Positions 15,262 through 24,499 of a stretch of 64,000 nucleotides of DNA are shown here, piece by piece (position 1 is the first letter of the stretch; each line of letters opens with the position of its first letter). The DNA is from an uncultured Alistipes sp. (GTDB lineage Bacteria > Bacteroidota > Bacteroidia > Bacteroidales > UBA932). The stretch lies in the NCBI GenBank assembly GCA_902388455.1, contig CABMPD010000007.1, positions 1-64,000 on the forward strand, read 5' to 3'. A program made the position numbers and the translations under genes. The notes under the pieces are model-generated. The model did not search any database, had not been told where the DNA came from, and worked only from the letters and a program-made list of their open reading frames with translations.

Positions 15262-16864
15262 CCGGGGAGATGTAGGTGTACATGGCGTCGAGGCGCTCCT
15301 TGAAGAGGCGCTTGCGCTGCTCGTAGTTTTTCTCCGAAAGGTAGAGGTTGCGGGGGGTGAGGCGCTCTCCGGCAAAGCAGATGAGCGGGGAGCGGGCCCG
15401 CGGGATGTATTTCAGAACCCTGGAGCGGGACAGCTGGAGGAGCTTGAGCTTGACCACGCGGACAGGCTGCTGGATGACGCGGGCGACGTAGTCCTCGTCG
15501 ATGGATACCAGGTGGGAGAACAGCCCGGGATAGATGCGCATGAGGGCCTTGACGAAGGTATCCAGGGACGGGTCCCGGAGCTGGATGCGGTAGAGATCGT
15601 CGCGGTTGACGGTGAAGGTGATGCGGGTCGGATTGTCTATCTCGTCGGTGACGCTCCAGTAACCGGCGGTCTCGATGTACTTGATGGCGTTGTAGGCTGT
15701 GGCGGCGTTGAGCCGGTAGCGGCGGACGAACTCCATGAGGTTGAACTTATAGACGGCTCCGGCCCCGTCCTCGTAGGCGATGTTGAAGAACTTGTACATC
15801 TTCTGGTAGATGTCCGCGATGTAGTCCAGGCCGGGGAAGGTGGTCTGATAGATGGCTTCGAGCCGCTTGAGGTCCGATTTGTTCCACAGCAGCACCGCCC
15901 ATGAGCGCAGCCCGTCGCGTCCGGCCCGGCCGGCCTCCTGGTAGTAGGACTCCACGGCCTCGGGCACGTCAAAGTGGCAGACGAACCGCACGTCCGGCTT
16001 GTCGATGCCCATGCCGAAGGCATTGGTGGCGGCGATCACGCGCAGCTCTCCCCTCTTCCACCGCTCCTGCACGGCATTCCGTTCCTCCTTGCTCAGCCCC
16101 GCGTGGTAGAACCCTGCATCCACCCCCTGCGACTGCAGGAATGCCGCGATGTCCCGCGCCGCCTTCCTCTCCCGGACATACACTATTCCCGAACCCTGCA
16201 CGGCGCGGCAGACTGCAAGCAGGGCTCCGAACTTATCTTCGGTCTTCCTTACTATATATGAGAGGTTGGGGCGCTCGAAGCCGGAGCAGATGATATTGTC
16301 CTTGGGAAAATGCAGTTTCTCCTCGATGTCCTTCGCGACTGACGGAGTGGCAGTGGCTGTCAGGGCGATTACCGGCACCCCGGGCAGCAGTTCCCGGATA
16401 TCGGCTATCTGGAGGTAGTCCGGCCGGAAGTCGTAGCCCCACTGGGAGATGCAGTGTGCCTCGTCGACCACCAGGAAACTCACCTGCATCTTCTGCACCC
16501 TCTTCCGGAAAATCTCGGTGCGCAGGCGCTCTGGGGAGAGGTAGAGGAACTTGTAGTCGCCGTAGACGGCATTGTCGAGGGTGATGTCTATCTCCCTGCG
16601 GGTCATGCCGGAGTGGACGGCAAGGGCCTTGATGCCGCGGGCGCGGAGATTCTGTACCTGGTCCTTTATCAGGGATATAAGCGGAGACACGACGATGGCC
16701 AGGCCCTCCCGCATCATGGCCGGGAGCTGGAAGCACAGCGACTTTCCCCCTCCCGTCGGCAGGATGGCCAGCACGTCCTCTCCGGCCAGGGCGGAAGAGA
16801 TTATCTCCTCCTGCTTGGGACGGAACGACGTGTATCCCCAGTATTTCCTCAATATTTCTTTCAC
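15131..16864 (-). CDS. recQ: ATP-dependent DNA helicase RecQ
   Basis: A 577-residue superfamily 2 helicase for recombination and fork repair. It shows the RecQ N-terminal FRPKQEEII motif, Walker A (PTGGGKSLCFQ), the DEAH box (VVDEAHCISQWGYDFRPDY), TATATPSV, and YQEAGRAGRDG in the second RecA fold. The zinc-binding CRSRRL...CRPCGICDLC signature sits at the extreme C-terminus (about 550-572), after the winged-helix-like part, rather than right after the helicase core, and no HRDC domain follows. This matches a shorter Bacteroidetes-type RecQ architecture. The start codon is GTG at 16864; it gives the normal family N-terminus. A -7 box lies only six bases upstream. Confidence 0.93.
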   Translation of the reverse strand: MKEILRKYWGYTSFRPKQEEIISSALAGEDVLAILPTGGGKSLCFQLPAMMREGLAIVVSPLISLIKDQVQNLRARGIKALAVHSGMTRREIDITLDNAVYGDYKFLYLSPERLRTEIFRKRVQKMQVSFLVVDEAHCISQWGYDFRPDYLQIADIRELLPGVPVIALTATATPSVAKDIEEKLHFPKDNIICSGFERPNLSYIVRKTEDKFGALLAVCRAVQGSGIVYVRERKAARDIAAFLQSQGVDAGFYHAGLSKEERNAVQERWKRGELRVIAATNAFGMGIDKPDVRFVCHFDVPEAVESYYQEAGRAGRDGLRSWAVLLWNKSDLKRLEAIYQTTFPGLDYIADIYQKMYKFFNIAYEDGAGAVYKFNLMEFVRRYRLNAATAYNAIKYIETAGYWSVTDEIDNPTRITFTVNRDDLYRIQLRDPSLDTFVKALMRIYPGLFSHLVSIDEDYVARVIQQPVRVVKLKLLQLSRSRVLKYIPRARSPLICFAGERLTPRNLYLSEKNYEQRKRLFKERLDAMYTYISPVSDRSAAQSACRSRRLSAYFGQEQCRPCGICDLCAPGEAELIL

Positions 16865-16869
16865 TTTGG

Positions 16870-16877
16870 CAAAGATA
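16870..16877 (-). promoter_or_regulatory. -7 box TATCTTTG upstream of recQ
   Basis: On the minus strand this reads TATCTTTG, an exact TAnnTTTG match. Transcription would begin about seven bases later, at or inside the GTG start codon (16864-16862), so either the mRNA is leaderless or another promoter is used. Confidence 0.45.
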
Positions 16878-16963
16878 ATGAATATTTTGGCAAAATATTT
16901 GCATACGTGCGTGTGAACCTTAGAAATTGAAAGAACTGATTAATTAATTTAAGACGTAACACA

Positions 16964-18568
<1,605 letters not shown>

Positions 18569-18588
18569 ATTTCTGACAGAATAAATAG

Positions 18589-18624
18589 AGGCTGTGCTGA
18601 GAGATTCCCGGCACAGCCTTTTTA
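18589..18624 (+). terminator. Terminator after pckA
   Basis: AGGCTGTGC (18589-18597) pairs with GCACAGCCT (18611-18619) and is followed by a T-run. It begins 20 bases after the pckA stop and ends about six bases before the start of the next gene. Confidence 0.85.
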
Positions 18625-18629
18625 GTTTT

Positions 18630-19718
18630 ATGAAAATGAGACGAGCAATGCATATCGTACTTTATGTTCTGGCTGCGGTGGCGGCCGCATTCCTGATATT
18701 CCTGCTGACTGCTGTCATCACTGATTACCGGCCGGCCGAAAGGGAGGTGCTGCAGGACTTGTCCGGACTTTCAGATACCGGAGCGTCAGATATATCCGGA
18801 GACGGCTCTGCAGAGATTCTCCCGGACTCTCTCACGATTCTCTGCTGGAACATCGGCTACGGAGGTCTCGGGGACGACATGGACTTCTTCTACGACGGCG
18901 GCACGCAGGTTCGCACGTCCAGGGAGCGGACTCAGGCCAATATCGACGGCATCATAGCAGAGATACGCCGCCACAGCCCCGACATCATCCTCCTCCAGGA
19001 AGTGGACGAATGTTCCAGACGCACCTACCGCATCAACGAAGTGGAGATGCTGCGCGGGGCCTTCCCCGACTATCACATTTTCCTGGGGTACAATTACAAA
19101 TCCTTCCTAGTCCCCATCCCCCTGAAAGCCCCGATGGGACGGGTCGCCAGCGGAGTGGTCCTGATGTCCCGCATTGCCCCGGAAGAGGTGGTCAGGTGGC
19201 AATACCCCTCCCGCTTCCCGTGGCCTGTCAGCATGTTCAACCTCAAGCGCTGCCTCCTTACAGCTACATTCCGCCTCGCTGACGGCAGCAGCCTCGTCAT
19301 CGGCAACACCCACAACACCGCCTATGACACCGGAGGCATGCGCACCGCTGAGACCCGCTGGCTGGGCGGACTGACCGCCCGTCTCGCCTCGGAGGGTACC
19401 CCCTTCATCATCGGCGGCGACTGGAACCAGTTTCCGCCCGACTACACCCCCTCGGCGGCCGAGACCGACGACCCGCATTTTACCACCGTCGCCCTCGACA
19501 CTGCCCTCCTCCAGGGCACCGGCCGCATCGCCTGGGACCCCTCGGCCAGGACCCTGCGCCACCTCAACATCCCCTACGGCCCGGAATCCGTCCTCACCGT
19601 CACCGATTATTTTTACATCTCCCCTGACATCCGGACAGACAGCGTCCGTACCATTGACCTAAGTTACAGATACTCAGACCACCAGCCTGTCCTACTAGTG
19701 ACGTCAGAACTCCATTGA
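18630..19718 (+). CDS. Endonuclease/exonuclease/phosphatase family protein, membrane-anchored
   Basis: 362 residues from the ATG at 18630; the frame is open back to 18594, but that start lies inside the pckA terminator. A single N-terminal membrane helix (VLYVLAAVAAAFLIFLL) is followed by an EEP domain with CWNIGYGG, LLQEVDECSRRT (catalytic Glu), GGDWNQFPP and the C-terminal YSDHQPVLL histidine motif. Family members cut nucleic acids or hydrolyse phosphodiesters in lipids; the substrate here is unknown. It ends convergently with, and overlaps by 15 bases, the metallo-hydrolase gene on the other strand. No promoter box was seen in the tiny gap after the terminator. Confidence 0.85.
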   Translation: MKMRRAMHIVLYVLAAVAAAFLIFLLTAVITDYRPAEREVLQDLSGLSDTGASDISGDGSAEILPDSLTILCWNIGYGGLGDDMDFFYDGGTQVRTSRERTQANIDGIIAEIRRHSPDIILLQEVDECSRRTYRINEVEMLRGAFPDYHIFLGYNYKSFLVPIPLKAPMGRVASGVVLMSRIAPEEVVRWQYPSRFPWPVSMFNLKRCLLTATFRLADGSSLVIGNTHNTAYDTGGMRTAETRWLGGLTARLASEGTPFIIGGDWNQFPPDYTPSAAETDDPHFTTVALDTALLQGTGRIAWDPSARTLRHLNIPYGPESVLTVTDYFYISPDIRTDSVRTIDLSYRYSDHQPVLLVTSELH

Positions 19719-20498
19719 GAAGACCTCGGACCTGGGCAGACTGACCAGACGGAAGTCCTCGGGCACAGAGAGGCCCATGGACTCGAGGGTGTGGAGAGTG
19801 GAGGCATAGGCGAGGTCCGGAGTGTTGTTGTCCTTGCTGAGATGGCAGAGGAATATGCCGCGCAGACCGGGATGCCAGAGACGGCGGACGGCGGCGGCGC
19901 AGGCCTGGTTGCTGAGGTGCCCGCAGTCGCTGACGATGCGGGCCTTGAGGTCGGGAGGATAACTGCCGCCCATGAGCATGTCCAGGTCGTAGTTGGACTC
20001 TATGACCAGATAATCCGCCCCGGCGCACATATCGTATGCGTACTCCGGAACTTTCCCGAGGTCAGTCATGAACACGAAACTGGTTCCGAAGAAGTCCAGC
20101 CGGTATCCGAGCGTCTGCGTGGCGTCGTGCGGCACCTCGAAAGCCAGGCACCTTACGCCCCGCATCTCCGTCTCGAATCCGGGCCGGAGCACTCTGCGCG
20201 ACCCGCCTATCTCCGGTCCGACAGCCTTATGCCGCGAGAGGGCATCGTGCAGCCGCGCCGTAGCGTACACCGGCACCGACAGCCGCTGGGCCACGGAAGC
20301 CAGTCCGCGGATATGGTCCACATGATCGTGGGTGACGAAAATCATCTCCACCGACGCGATATCCACACCGGCACCGGCAAGCCTGGACTTGACAGTCCGG
20401 AAACCCACCCCGGCATCCACTATCAGAGCCGTGCGCTCATCCCCTATGTAGTAACAGTTACCGTTGCTCCCGCTGGAGATACTCAGAAATCTTGCCAT
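19704..20498 (-). CDS. MBL-fold metallo-hydrolase (YycJ/WalJ-like)
   Basis: 264 residues from the ATG at 20498, chosen because MARFLSISSGSNGNCYYI is the family N-terminus; the 26-codon extension upstream has no such features. The metal motif THDHVDHIRGL fits T-H-x-H-x-D-H, with later ligands in DCGHLSN and FLCHLS. Relatives include YycJ/WalJ, a 5'-3' DNA exonuclease-like protein. It is the last gene of the methylthioadenosine-salvage operon and overlaps the HAD gene by 41 bases. Whether it takes part in that pathway or is simply co-transcribed is open. Confidence 0.85.
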   Translation of the reverse strand: MARFLSISSGSNGNCYYIGDERTALIVDAGVGFRTVKSRLAGAGVDIASVEMIFVTHDHVDHIRGLASVAQRLSVPVYATARLHDALSRHKAVGPEIGGSRRVLRPGFETEMRGVRCLAFEVPHDATQTLGYRLDFFGTSFVFMTDLGKVPEYAYDMCAGADYLVIESNYDLDMLMGGSYPPDLKARIVSDCGHLSNQACAAAVRRLWHPGLRGIFLCHLSKDNNTPDLAYASTLHTLESMGLSVPEDFRLVSLPRSEVFSMEF

Positions 20499-21111
20499 AA
20501 AGGTCTTCCTTGGAACTGAAGAGCAGCGAATGCAGACCCGCTGCCCGACCGGCCTCCACATTGGCCGGAGAATCATCTATGTACAGTGTCTCTTCGGGGA
20601 TTATTCCGGAATCCGCGATCATCTTCCGGAAGATAGCCGGATCCGGCTTGGCCACCCGCATCTGATAGGACAGATACAGCCGCTCGAATATCTCCTTGAC
20701 ATCGTAGCCGCGGGCCCTGAAGAGCTTGCGGCAGTAGTTCATGCCGATAGGATTGGTGTTGCTGAGCAGCAGCATCCGGTACTCCTTCCTGAAGCGCAGG
20801 AGCGCGTCTATCCTGTCCTGGGGAATGCCGCAGAGAAAACAGTTCAGCGAATAGTCGATCTGCTCGTCCGTCACCACCCTGGGCTGACCGTCCGCCGTAG
20901 TCATGACAGCCCGCGAGCGTATGATGTCGCGGAACTGCGGTGCCGTTATCCGGCCGGTCTCGAACTTCTCGAAATACCCCACCTGCCGGTAGGAACGCAA
21001 CACGTCCCCGAAATCCTTATAACCGACCACTTCGTTGAACGCCCTTATGCAGGCCACGCGGTTAAGGGGCACTATCACCCCGCCTAGATCGAAAACCAAA
21101 TTCTTTATCAT
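20458..21111 (-). CDS. HAD-IA family phosphatase (YihX-like)
   Basis: 217 residues. Motif I is DLGGVIVPLN, with the nucleophile Asp present but the second Asp of DxD replaced by Gly, as in the YihX subgroup. Motif II is LLLSNTNPI, motif III is AKPDPAIF and motif IV is YIDDSPANV. It overlaps mtnA by four bases and the MBL gene by 41, so it is firmly inside the salvage operon. It may dephosphorylate a sugar phosphate such as methylthioribulose-1-phosphate, but that is inference; YihX itself acts on glucose-1-phosphate. Confidence 0.88.
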   Translation of the reverse strand: MIKNLVFDLGGVIVPLNRVACIRAFNEVVGYKDFGDVLRSYRQVGYFEKFETGRITAPQFRDIIRSRAVMTTADGQPRVVTDEQIDYSLNCFLCGIPQDRIDALLRFRKEYRMLLLSNTNPIGMNYCRKLFRARGYDVKEIFERLYLSYQMRVAKPDPAIFRKMIADSGIIPEETLYIDDSPANVEAGRAAGLHSLLFSSKEDLYGKISEYLQREQR

Positions 21112-22193
21112 ACTGTCTTCTCATTAAGTTTCAGGAAAGTAAAATCGTACGGAGGCCGGAATATCCCCTTTTCGGTGACGATACCGGCTATCAGGCCGGC
21201 AGGAGTCACGTCGAAGGCCGGATTGTAGACCATCACCCCTTCTGGGGCAATCCTCCTGGAAAAATACAGGTCCGTCACCTCGTCCCCCTGCCGCTGCTCC
21301 ACCGGAATATCGGCTCCGGAGGCAGCCTCAGGATCAATGGAGGATGTCGGTCCCAATATATAAAAAGGTATGCCGTAGTACCGGGCCAGTATGGCCAGGG
21401 CACTCGTTCCTATCTTGTTGGCCGTGTCCCCGTTGCAGGCCACCCGGTCACATCCGGTGAAGACCAGGTCCACCCGGCCGGAGGCCATCAGGGAAGAGGC
21501 CATGCTGTCACATTCCAGGGTCACGTCCACCCCGGCTTTCTGCAGTTCGAAGGCGGTGATCCGTGCTCCCTGCATCAGCGGACGGGTCTCGTCGGCATAG
21601 ACTCTCGGCGCCAGTCCCCGGCTGTGCGCCAGGTAGATGGGAGCCAGGGCCGTACCGTAGCGGGAGACGGCATAGTGCCCGGCATTGCAGTGGGTCAGGA
21701 TTCCCATACCGGGACGGTCGATGAGTCCAGCGCCATACCCGGCTATCGCACGGCACATGGCCACGTCCTCGGCCTTTATCGCCTCCGCCTCGCTCCTGAG
21801 AGCCTCCAGCAACTGAGGAAGCCTCATGCCGGCACAGGCCGCGTACCTTCTCTCCATCCTGCTCAGTGCTGCGGAGAGATTGACTGCGGTAGGTCTGGCC
21901 GAGCAGAGGTAACGGCTGATACGGGAAAATTCCTCCGCGGCATGCCGGAAGTCGAACCCGGGTACTGTCACCTCCCTCCGGAACGCCACGTACAGCCCGT
22001 AAGCCGCCGCTATCCCTATTGCCGGCGCTCCCCTGACCCGCAGTTTCGCGATGGCCTCGTAGACCTGAGTCTCGTCCCTGAGCGTGAGGAATTTCTCCTC
22101 CCAGGGAAGCAGAGTCTGGTCCACTATCACCACCCCGTCACCCGCGGGCGTGAGGTCCACACTGTCGTATGCGAAAAGATCGTCCAGCTGCAC
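21108..22193 (-). CDS. mtnA: S-methyl-5-thioribose-1-phosphate isomerase
   Basis: A 361-residue member of the eIF2B-alpha/MtnA family. Visible motifs are LRVRGAPAIGIAAAYG near residue 50, the catalytic-Cys segment ILTHCNAGHYA, and GCDRVACNGDTANKIGT with the catalytic Asp. The enzyme turns methylthioribose-1-phosphate into methylthioribulose-1-phosphate in methionine salvage. The two upstream genes make its substrate from methylthioadenosine. Paralogues act on ribose-1,5-bisphosphate, but the operon context favours MtnA. Confidence 0.93.
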   Translation of the reverse strand: MQLDDLFAYDSVDLTPAGDGVVIVDQTLLPWEEKFLTLRDETQVYEAIAKLRVRGAPAIGIAAAYGLYVAFRREVTVPGFDFRHAAEEFSRISRYLCSARPTAVNLSAALSRMERRYAACAGMRLPQLLEALRSEAEAIKAEDVAMCRAIAGYGAGLIDRPGMGILTHCNAGHYAVSRYGTALAPIYLAHSRGLAPRVYADETRPLMQGARITAFELQKAGVDVTLECDSMASSLMASGRVDLVFTGCDRVACNGDTANKIGTSALAILARYYGIPFYILGPTSSIDPEAASGADIPVEQRQGDEVTDLYFSRRIAPEGVMVYNPAFDVTPAGLIAGIVTEKGIFRPPYDFTFLKLNEKTV

Positions 22194-22212
22194 TGCCGTG
22201 TCCTCCTCCCCG

Positions 22213-23040
22213 TCAGAGCCTCGATATAAGCTCGGTGAATATCACGGTCATACGGTCGGCGGCGGCATCCGCTGCGCGTACCACGTCGTCCCCGTTGTTC
22301 TCGAAGTCCTCAGCGTAGTCGTCATGAGCCTCGTTGGTGATGACGGACATACCGAAGACCGGAACGGAGCTGTGCCGGGCCACTATCACCTCGGGGATAG
22401 TGGACATGCCTATCGCGTCCGCTCCTATCAGACGGAAATACTTGTACTCCGAGGGAGTCTCGTAGCTCGGACCCGTACCGGCGAGATAGACGCCCTTCTT
22501 GAGTTCAATGCCCTTCTCCCGGCCTATCTCCTCGGCCAGGGCTATCAGCCTGGGGTCGTAGGGACGGGTCATGTCTGGGAAACGGGGGCCGAACTCATCG
22601 AGATTGGGACCGATGAGGGGGTTGGGCAGCTTGTTGATGTGGTCGCGGATAATCATAAGGTCGCCCACGTGAAAGTCAAAGTTCACTCCTCCGGCGGCGT
22701 TGGATACGAAGAGGGCCTTGATGCCCAGGCGGACCATCACCCGCACGGGGAGGGTCACCTTGTCCATGGGATAGCCCTCGTAGTAGTGGAAGCGGCCCTG
22801 CATGGCCATGACGGTCTTCCCGCCGAGGGTTCCGACGATGAAATTGCCCTTGTGGCCGATGGCCGTGGACTTCACGAAGCCCGGGACATCGGTGTAGGGT
22901 ATCGTCAGAGGAGCCCCGATCCGGTCCGCCAGCTTGCCCAGACCGCTGCCCAGGATGAGGCCGATCTGGGGTCTGAGACCACCGAGACGGCCTTCGAGGT
23001 ACTGTACCGCCTCGTTTATTATTGTCATTCTGTTGTCCAT
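22213..23040 (-). CDS. Purine nucleoside phosphorylase, probable methylthioinosine phosphorylase
   Basis: 275 residues, trimeric PNP/MTAP family. It has the phosphate loop ILGSGLG (29-35), GRFHYYEGY, the base-contact Glu194 in [20 protein letters not shown], and Asn236 in VITNE. Asn at this site selects 6-oxopurines, while MTA phosphorylases carry Asp. The His that usually precedes the xDEV turn and contacts the ribose 5'-OH (human PNP H257) is Gly250 here, by hand alignment. A 6-oxopurine base without a 5'-OH contact fits 5'-methylthioinosine, the product expected from the upstream deaminase. Ordinary inosine/guanosine phosphorolysis is the alternative. Confidence 0.85.
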   Translation of the reverse strand: MDNRMTIINEAVQYLEGRLGGLRPQIGLILGSGLGKLADRIGAPLTIPYTDVPGFVKSTAIGHKGNFIVGTLGGKTVMAMQGRFHYYEGYPMDKVTLPVRVMVRLGIKALFVSNAAGGVNFDFHVGDLMIIRDHINKLPNPLIGPNLDEFGPRFPDMTRPYDPRLIALAEEIGREKGIELKKGVYLAGTGPSYETPSEYKYFRLIGADAIGMSTIPEVIVARHSSVPVFGMSVITNEAHDDYAEDFENNGDDVVRAADAAADRMTVIFTELISRL

Positions 23041-23043
23041 ATC

Positions 23044-24315
23044 TTATGCATTTATTTTCCTTAAAAACCTTTCTGTCTCCTCCCTGGCCCTGGCGAGAAT
23101 CTCTTCCTGTCCCTCTACCCTGCCGCCCTGCATGAGGATACGGCCGCCGCAGATGAGAGTGTCGATGCAGGAGGAGTTGGCCGAATAGATAAAATTGGCC
23201 TTGAAATTATGCGCCGGAACGAAGAAGGGCGAGGCCGTGTCCACCAGGATCAGGTCCGCGAGGGTTCCTTCCTCCACCTTTCCGGAGTTCAGGCCGAGGG
23301 CGCGGGCACCGTTGACCGTTCCCATGGCCAGCAGCTCGTCCAGGGGCAGGGCCGCCGGATCCTCCCTCCAGGCCTTCTGGGCCAGGGCGGCGGTCTTGAG
23401 GGCCTCGCGCAGGTCGAGATTGTTCGAGGAGCCGGCCCCGTCCGTACCCATGGTCACATTGGCACCGGCGTCGCGCAGCTCATTGTACCTGAACCGCCAG
23501 CCGGAGGCCAGCTTGAGGTTGGAGTTGACGTTGTGCACCACCGTAGTGCCGGAATCTCCCAGCAGCCGGACGTCCTCATCGCTCAGCCAGAGGGTGTGGG
23601 CTGCTGTCAGGTCGCGGCCCAGCAGCCCCATGTCGGCCAGACGACGGGTCGGAGAGACACCGTAGCGGGCCTGATGGGCCTCATTTTCCGTCCGTGTCTC
23701 GGAGAGATGGGTATGCAGCAGCAGTCCCCGGCTGCGGGCAAAATCCGCGGCCCAGAGCATATTGTCGTCGCTGACGGTATAGTGCGCGTGAATAGAGACT
23801 CCGAACCGGACCCTTGAGGACCAGGAACGGGACTCCGCGTACATTGCCTCACATTCCTCCCTCTGGAGCCTCTGCTTGTCGGGGTTGCCCCCGTCGAGGA
23901 AGCAGTAGGTCAGCCGGGCCCTCATCCCGCTGTCCTCCACGGCCTGAGCGGCGCGGTCTATCCTCCAGTACATGTCATTGAAGGCCACGGTGCCGGTGCG
24001 GATCATCTCCAGGCAGGCCAGGCGGGTCCCCCAATAGACCAGGTCGTCGTCCAGGGCCGTCTCAGCCTTCCATACGGCGTCGAGCCAGGCCTTCAGGGGC
24101 ATGTCCTCGCAGATGCCGCGGAACAGGGTCATTCCGGCGTGGGTGTGCATATTGACAAAGGCCGGCAGCACGCTCATGCCGCGGCCGTCGAGTACCTGGA
24201 TACCGTCCCCGCACTGAAGGGCGGAGCCTATGCGGGAGATTGTCCCGTCCTTTATATAAATGTCGCAGGAACAGCCCTCCAGAAGGACGTTCCTGAGCAG
24301 AAGATTTCCTTTCAT
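23044..24315 (-). CDS. 5-methylthioadenosine/S-adenosylhomocysteine deaminase-like amidohydrolase
   Basis: 423 residues, subtype III amidohydrolase of the MtaD/SsnA/atrazine chlorohydrolase group. Metal and catalytic motifs are FVNMHTHAGM, VSIHAHYTVS, LHTHLSET and MGTDGAGSSNN; the C-terminal part has GTLADLILVD. MtaD-type enzymes convert MTA to methylthioinosine and SAH to S-inosylhomocysteine. It is the first gene of a five-gene minus-strand operon and is followed after three bases by a phosphorylase with 6-oxopurine residues. Guanine deaminase-like specificity is a less likely option. Confidence 0.87.
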   Translation of the reverse strand: MKGNLLLRNVLLEGCSCDIYIKDGTISRIGSALQCGDGIQVLDGRGMSVLPAFVNMHTHAGMTLFRGICEDMPLKAWLDAVWKAETALDDDLVYWGTRLACLEMIRTGTVAFNDMYWRIDRAAQAVEDSGMRARLTYCFLDGGNPDKQRLQREECEAMYAESRSWSSRVRFGVSIHAHYTVSDDNMLWAADFARSRGLLLHTHLSETRTENEAHQARYGVSPTRRLADMGLLGRDLTAAHTLWLSDEDVRLLGDSGTTVVHNVNSNLKLASGWRFRYNELRDAGANVTMGTDGAGSSNNLDLREALKTAALAQKAWREDPAALPLDELLAMGTVNGARALGLNSGKVEEGTLADLILVDTASPFFVPAHNFKANFIYSANSSCIDTLICGGRILMQGGRVEGQEEILARAREETERFLRKINA

Positions 24316-24344
24316 ATCATCCGTTTCACATCTGTCGCAAACAA

Positions 24345-24352
24345 CAAATATA
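24345..24352 (-). promoter_or_regulatory. -7 box TATATTTG for the methylthioadenosine-salvage operon
   Basis: On the minus strand this reads TATATTTG, giving a leader of about 23 bases before the deaminase ATG at 24315. No clear TTTG at -33. The leader is too short for a SAM or SAH riboswitch. Confidence 0.55.
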
Positions 24353-24464
24353 GGAATAAGTGGCGGAAATACGGAATTTTTTGCAAAGAATTTAAAATTT
24401 TAAGAAGCGGAGGCGCCGTTGATTAAATTTATAAGCAGATTAGATATTTTTGGTATATATTTCG

Positions 24465-24472
24465 TATATTTG
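24465..24472 (+). promoter_or_regulatory. -7 box TATATTTG for the acyl-CoA synthetase operon
   Basis: An exact TAnnTTTG match about 28 bases before the ATG at 24500. A second match (TATTTTTG) lies at 24445-24452. No well-spaced TTTG was found for either. Confidence 0.5.
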
Positions 24473-24499
24473 CAGAATGTAAATAGAATTTTGCACGCA

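Noticed and set aside
15110..15904. 264-residue plus-strand frame opposite recQ
   Set aside because: It has Glu/Val/Asp-rich shadow composition and is antisense to helicase motifs.
24316..24499. SAM or SAH riboswitch before the methylthioadenosine operon
   Set aside because: The predicted leader is only about 23 bases, too short for any known SAM-family aptamer.
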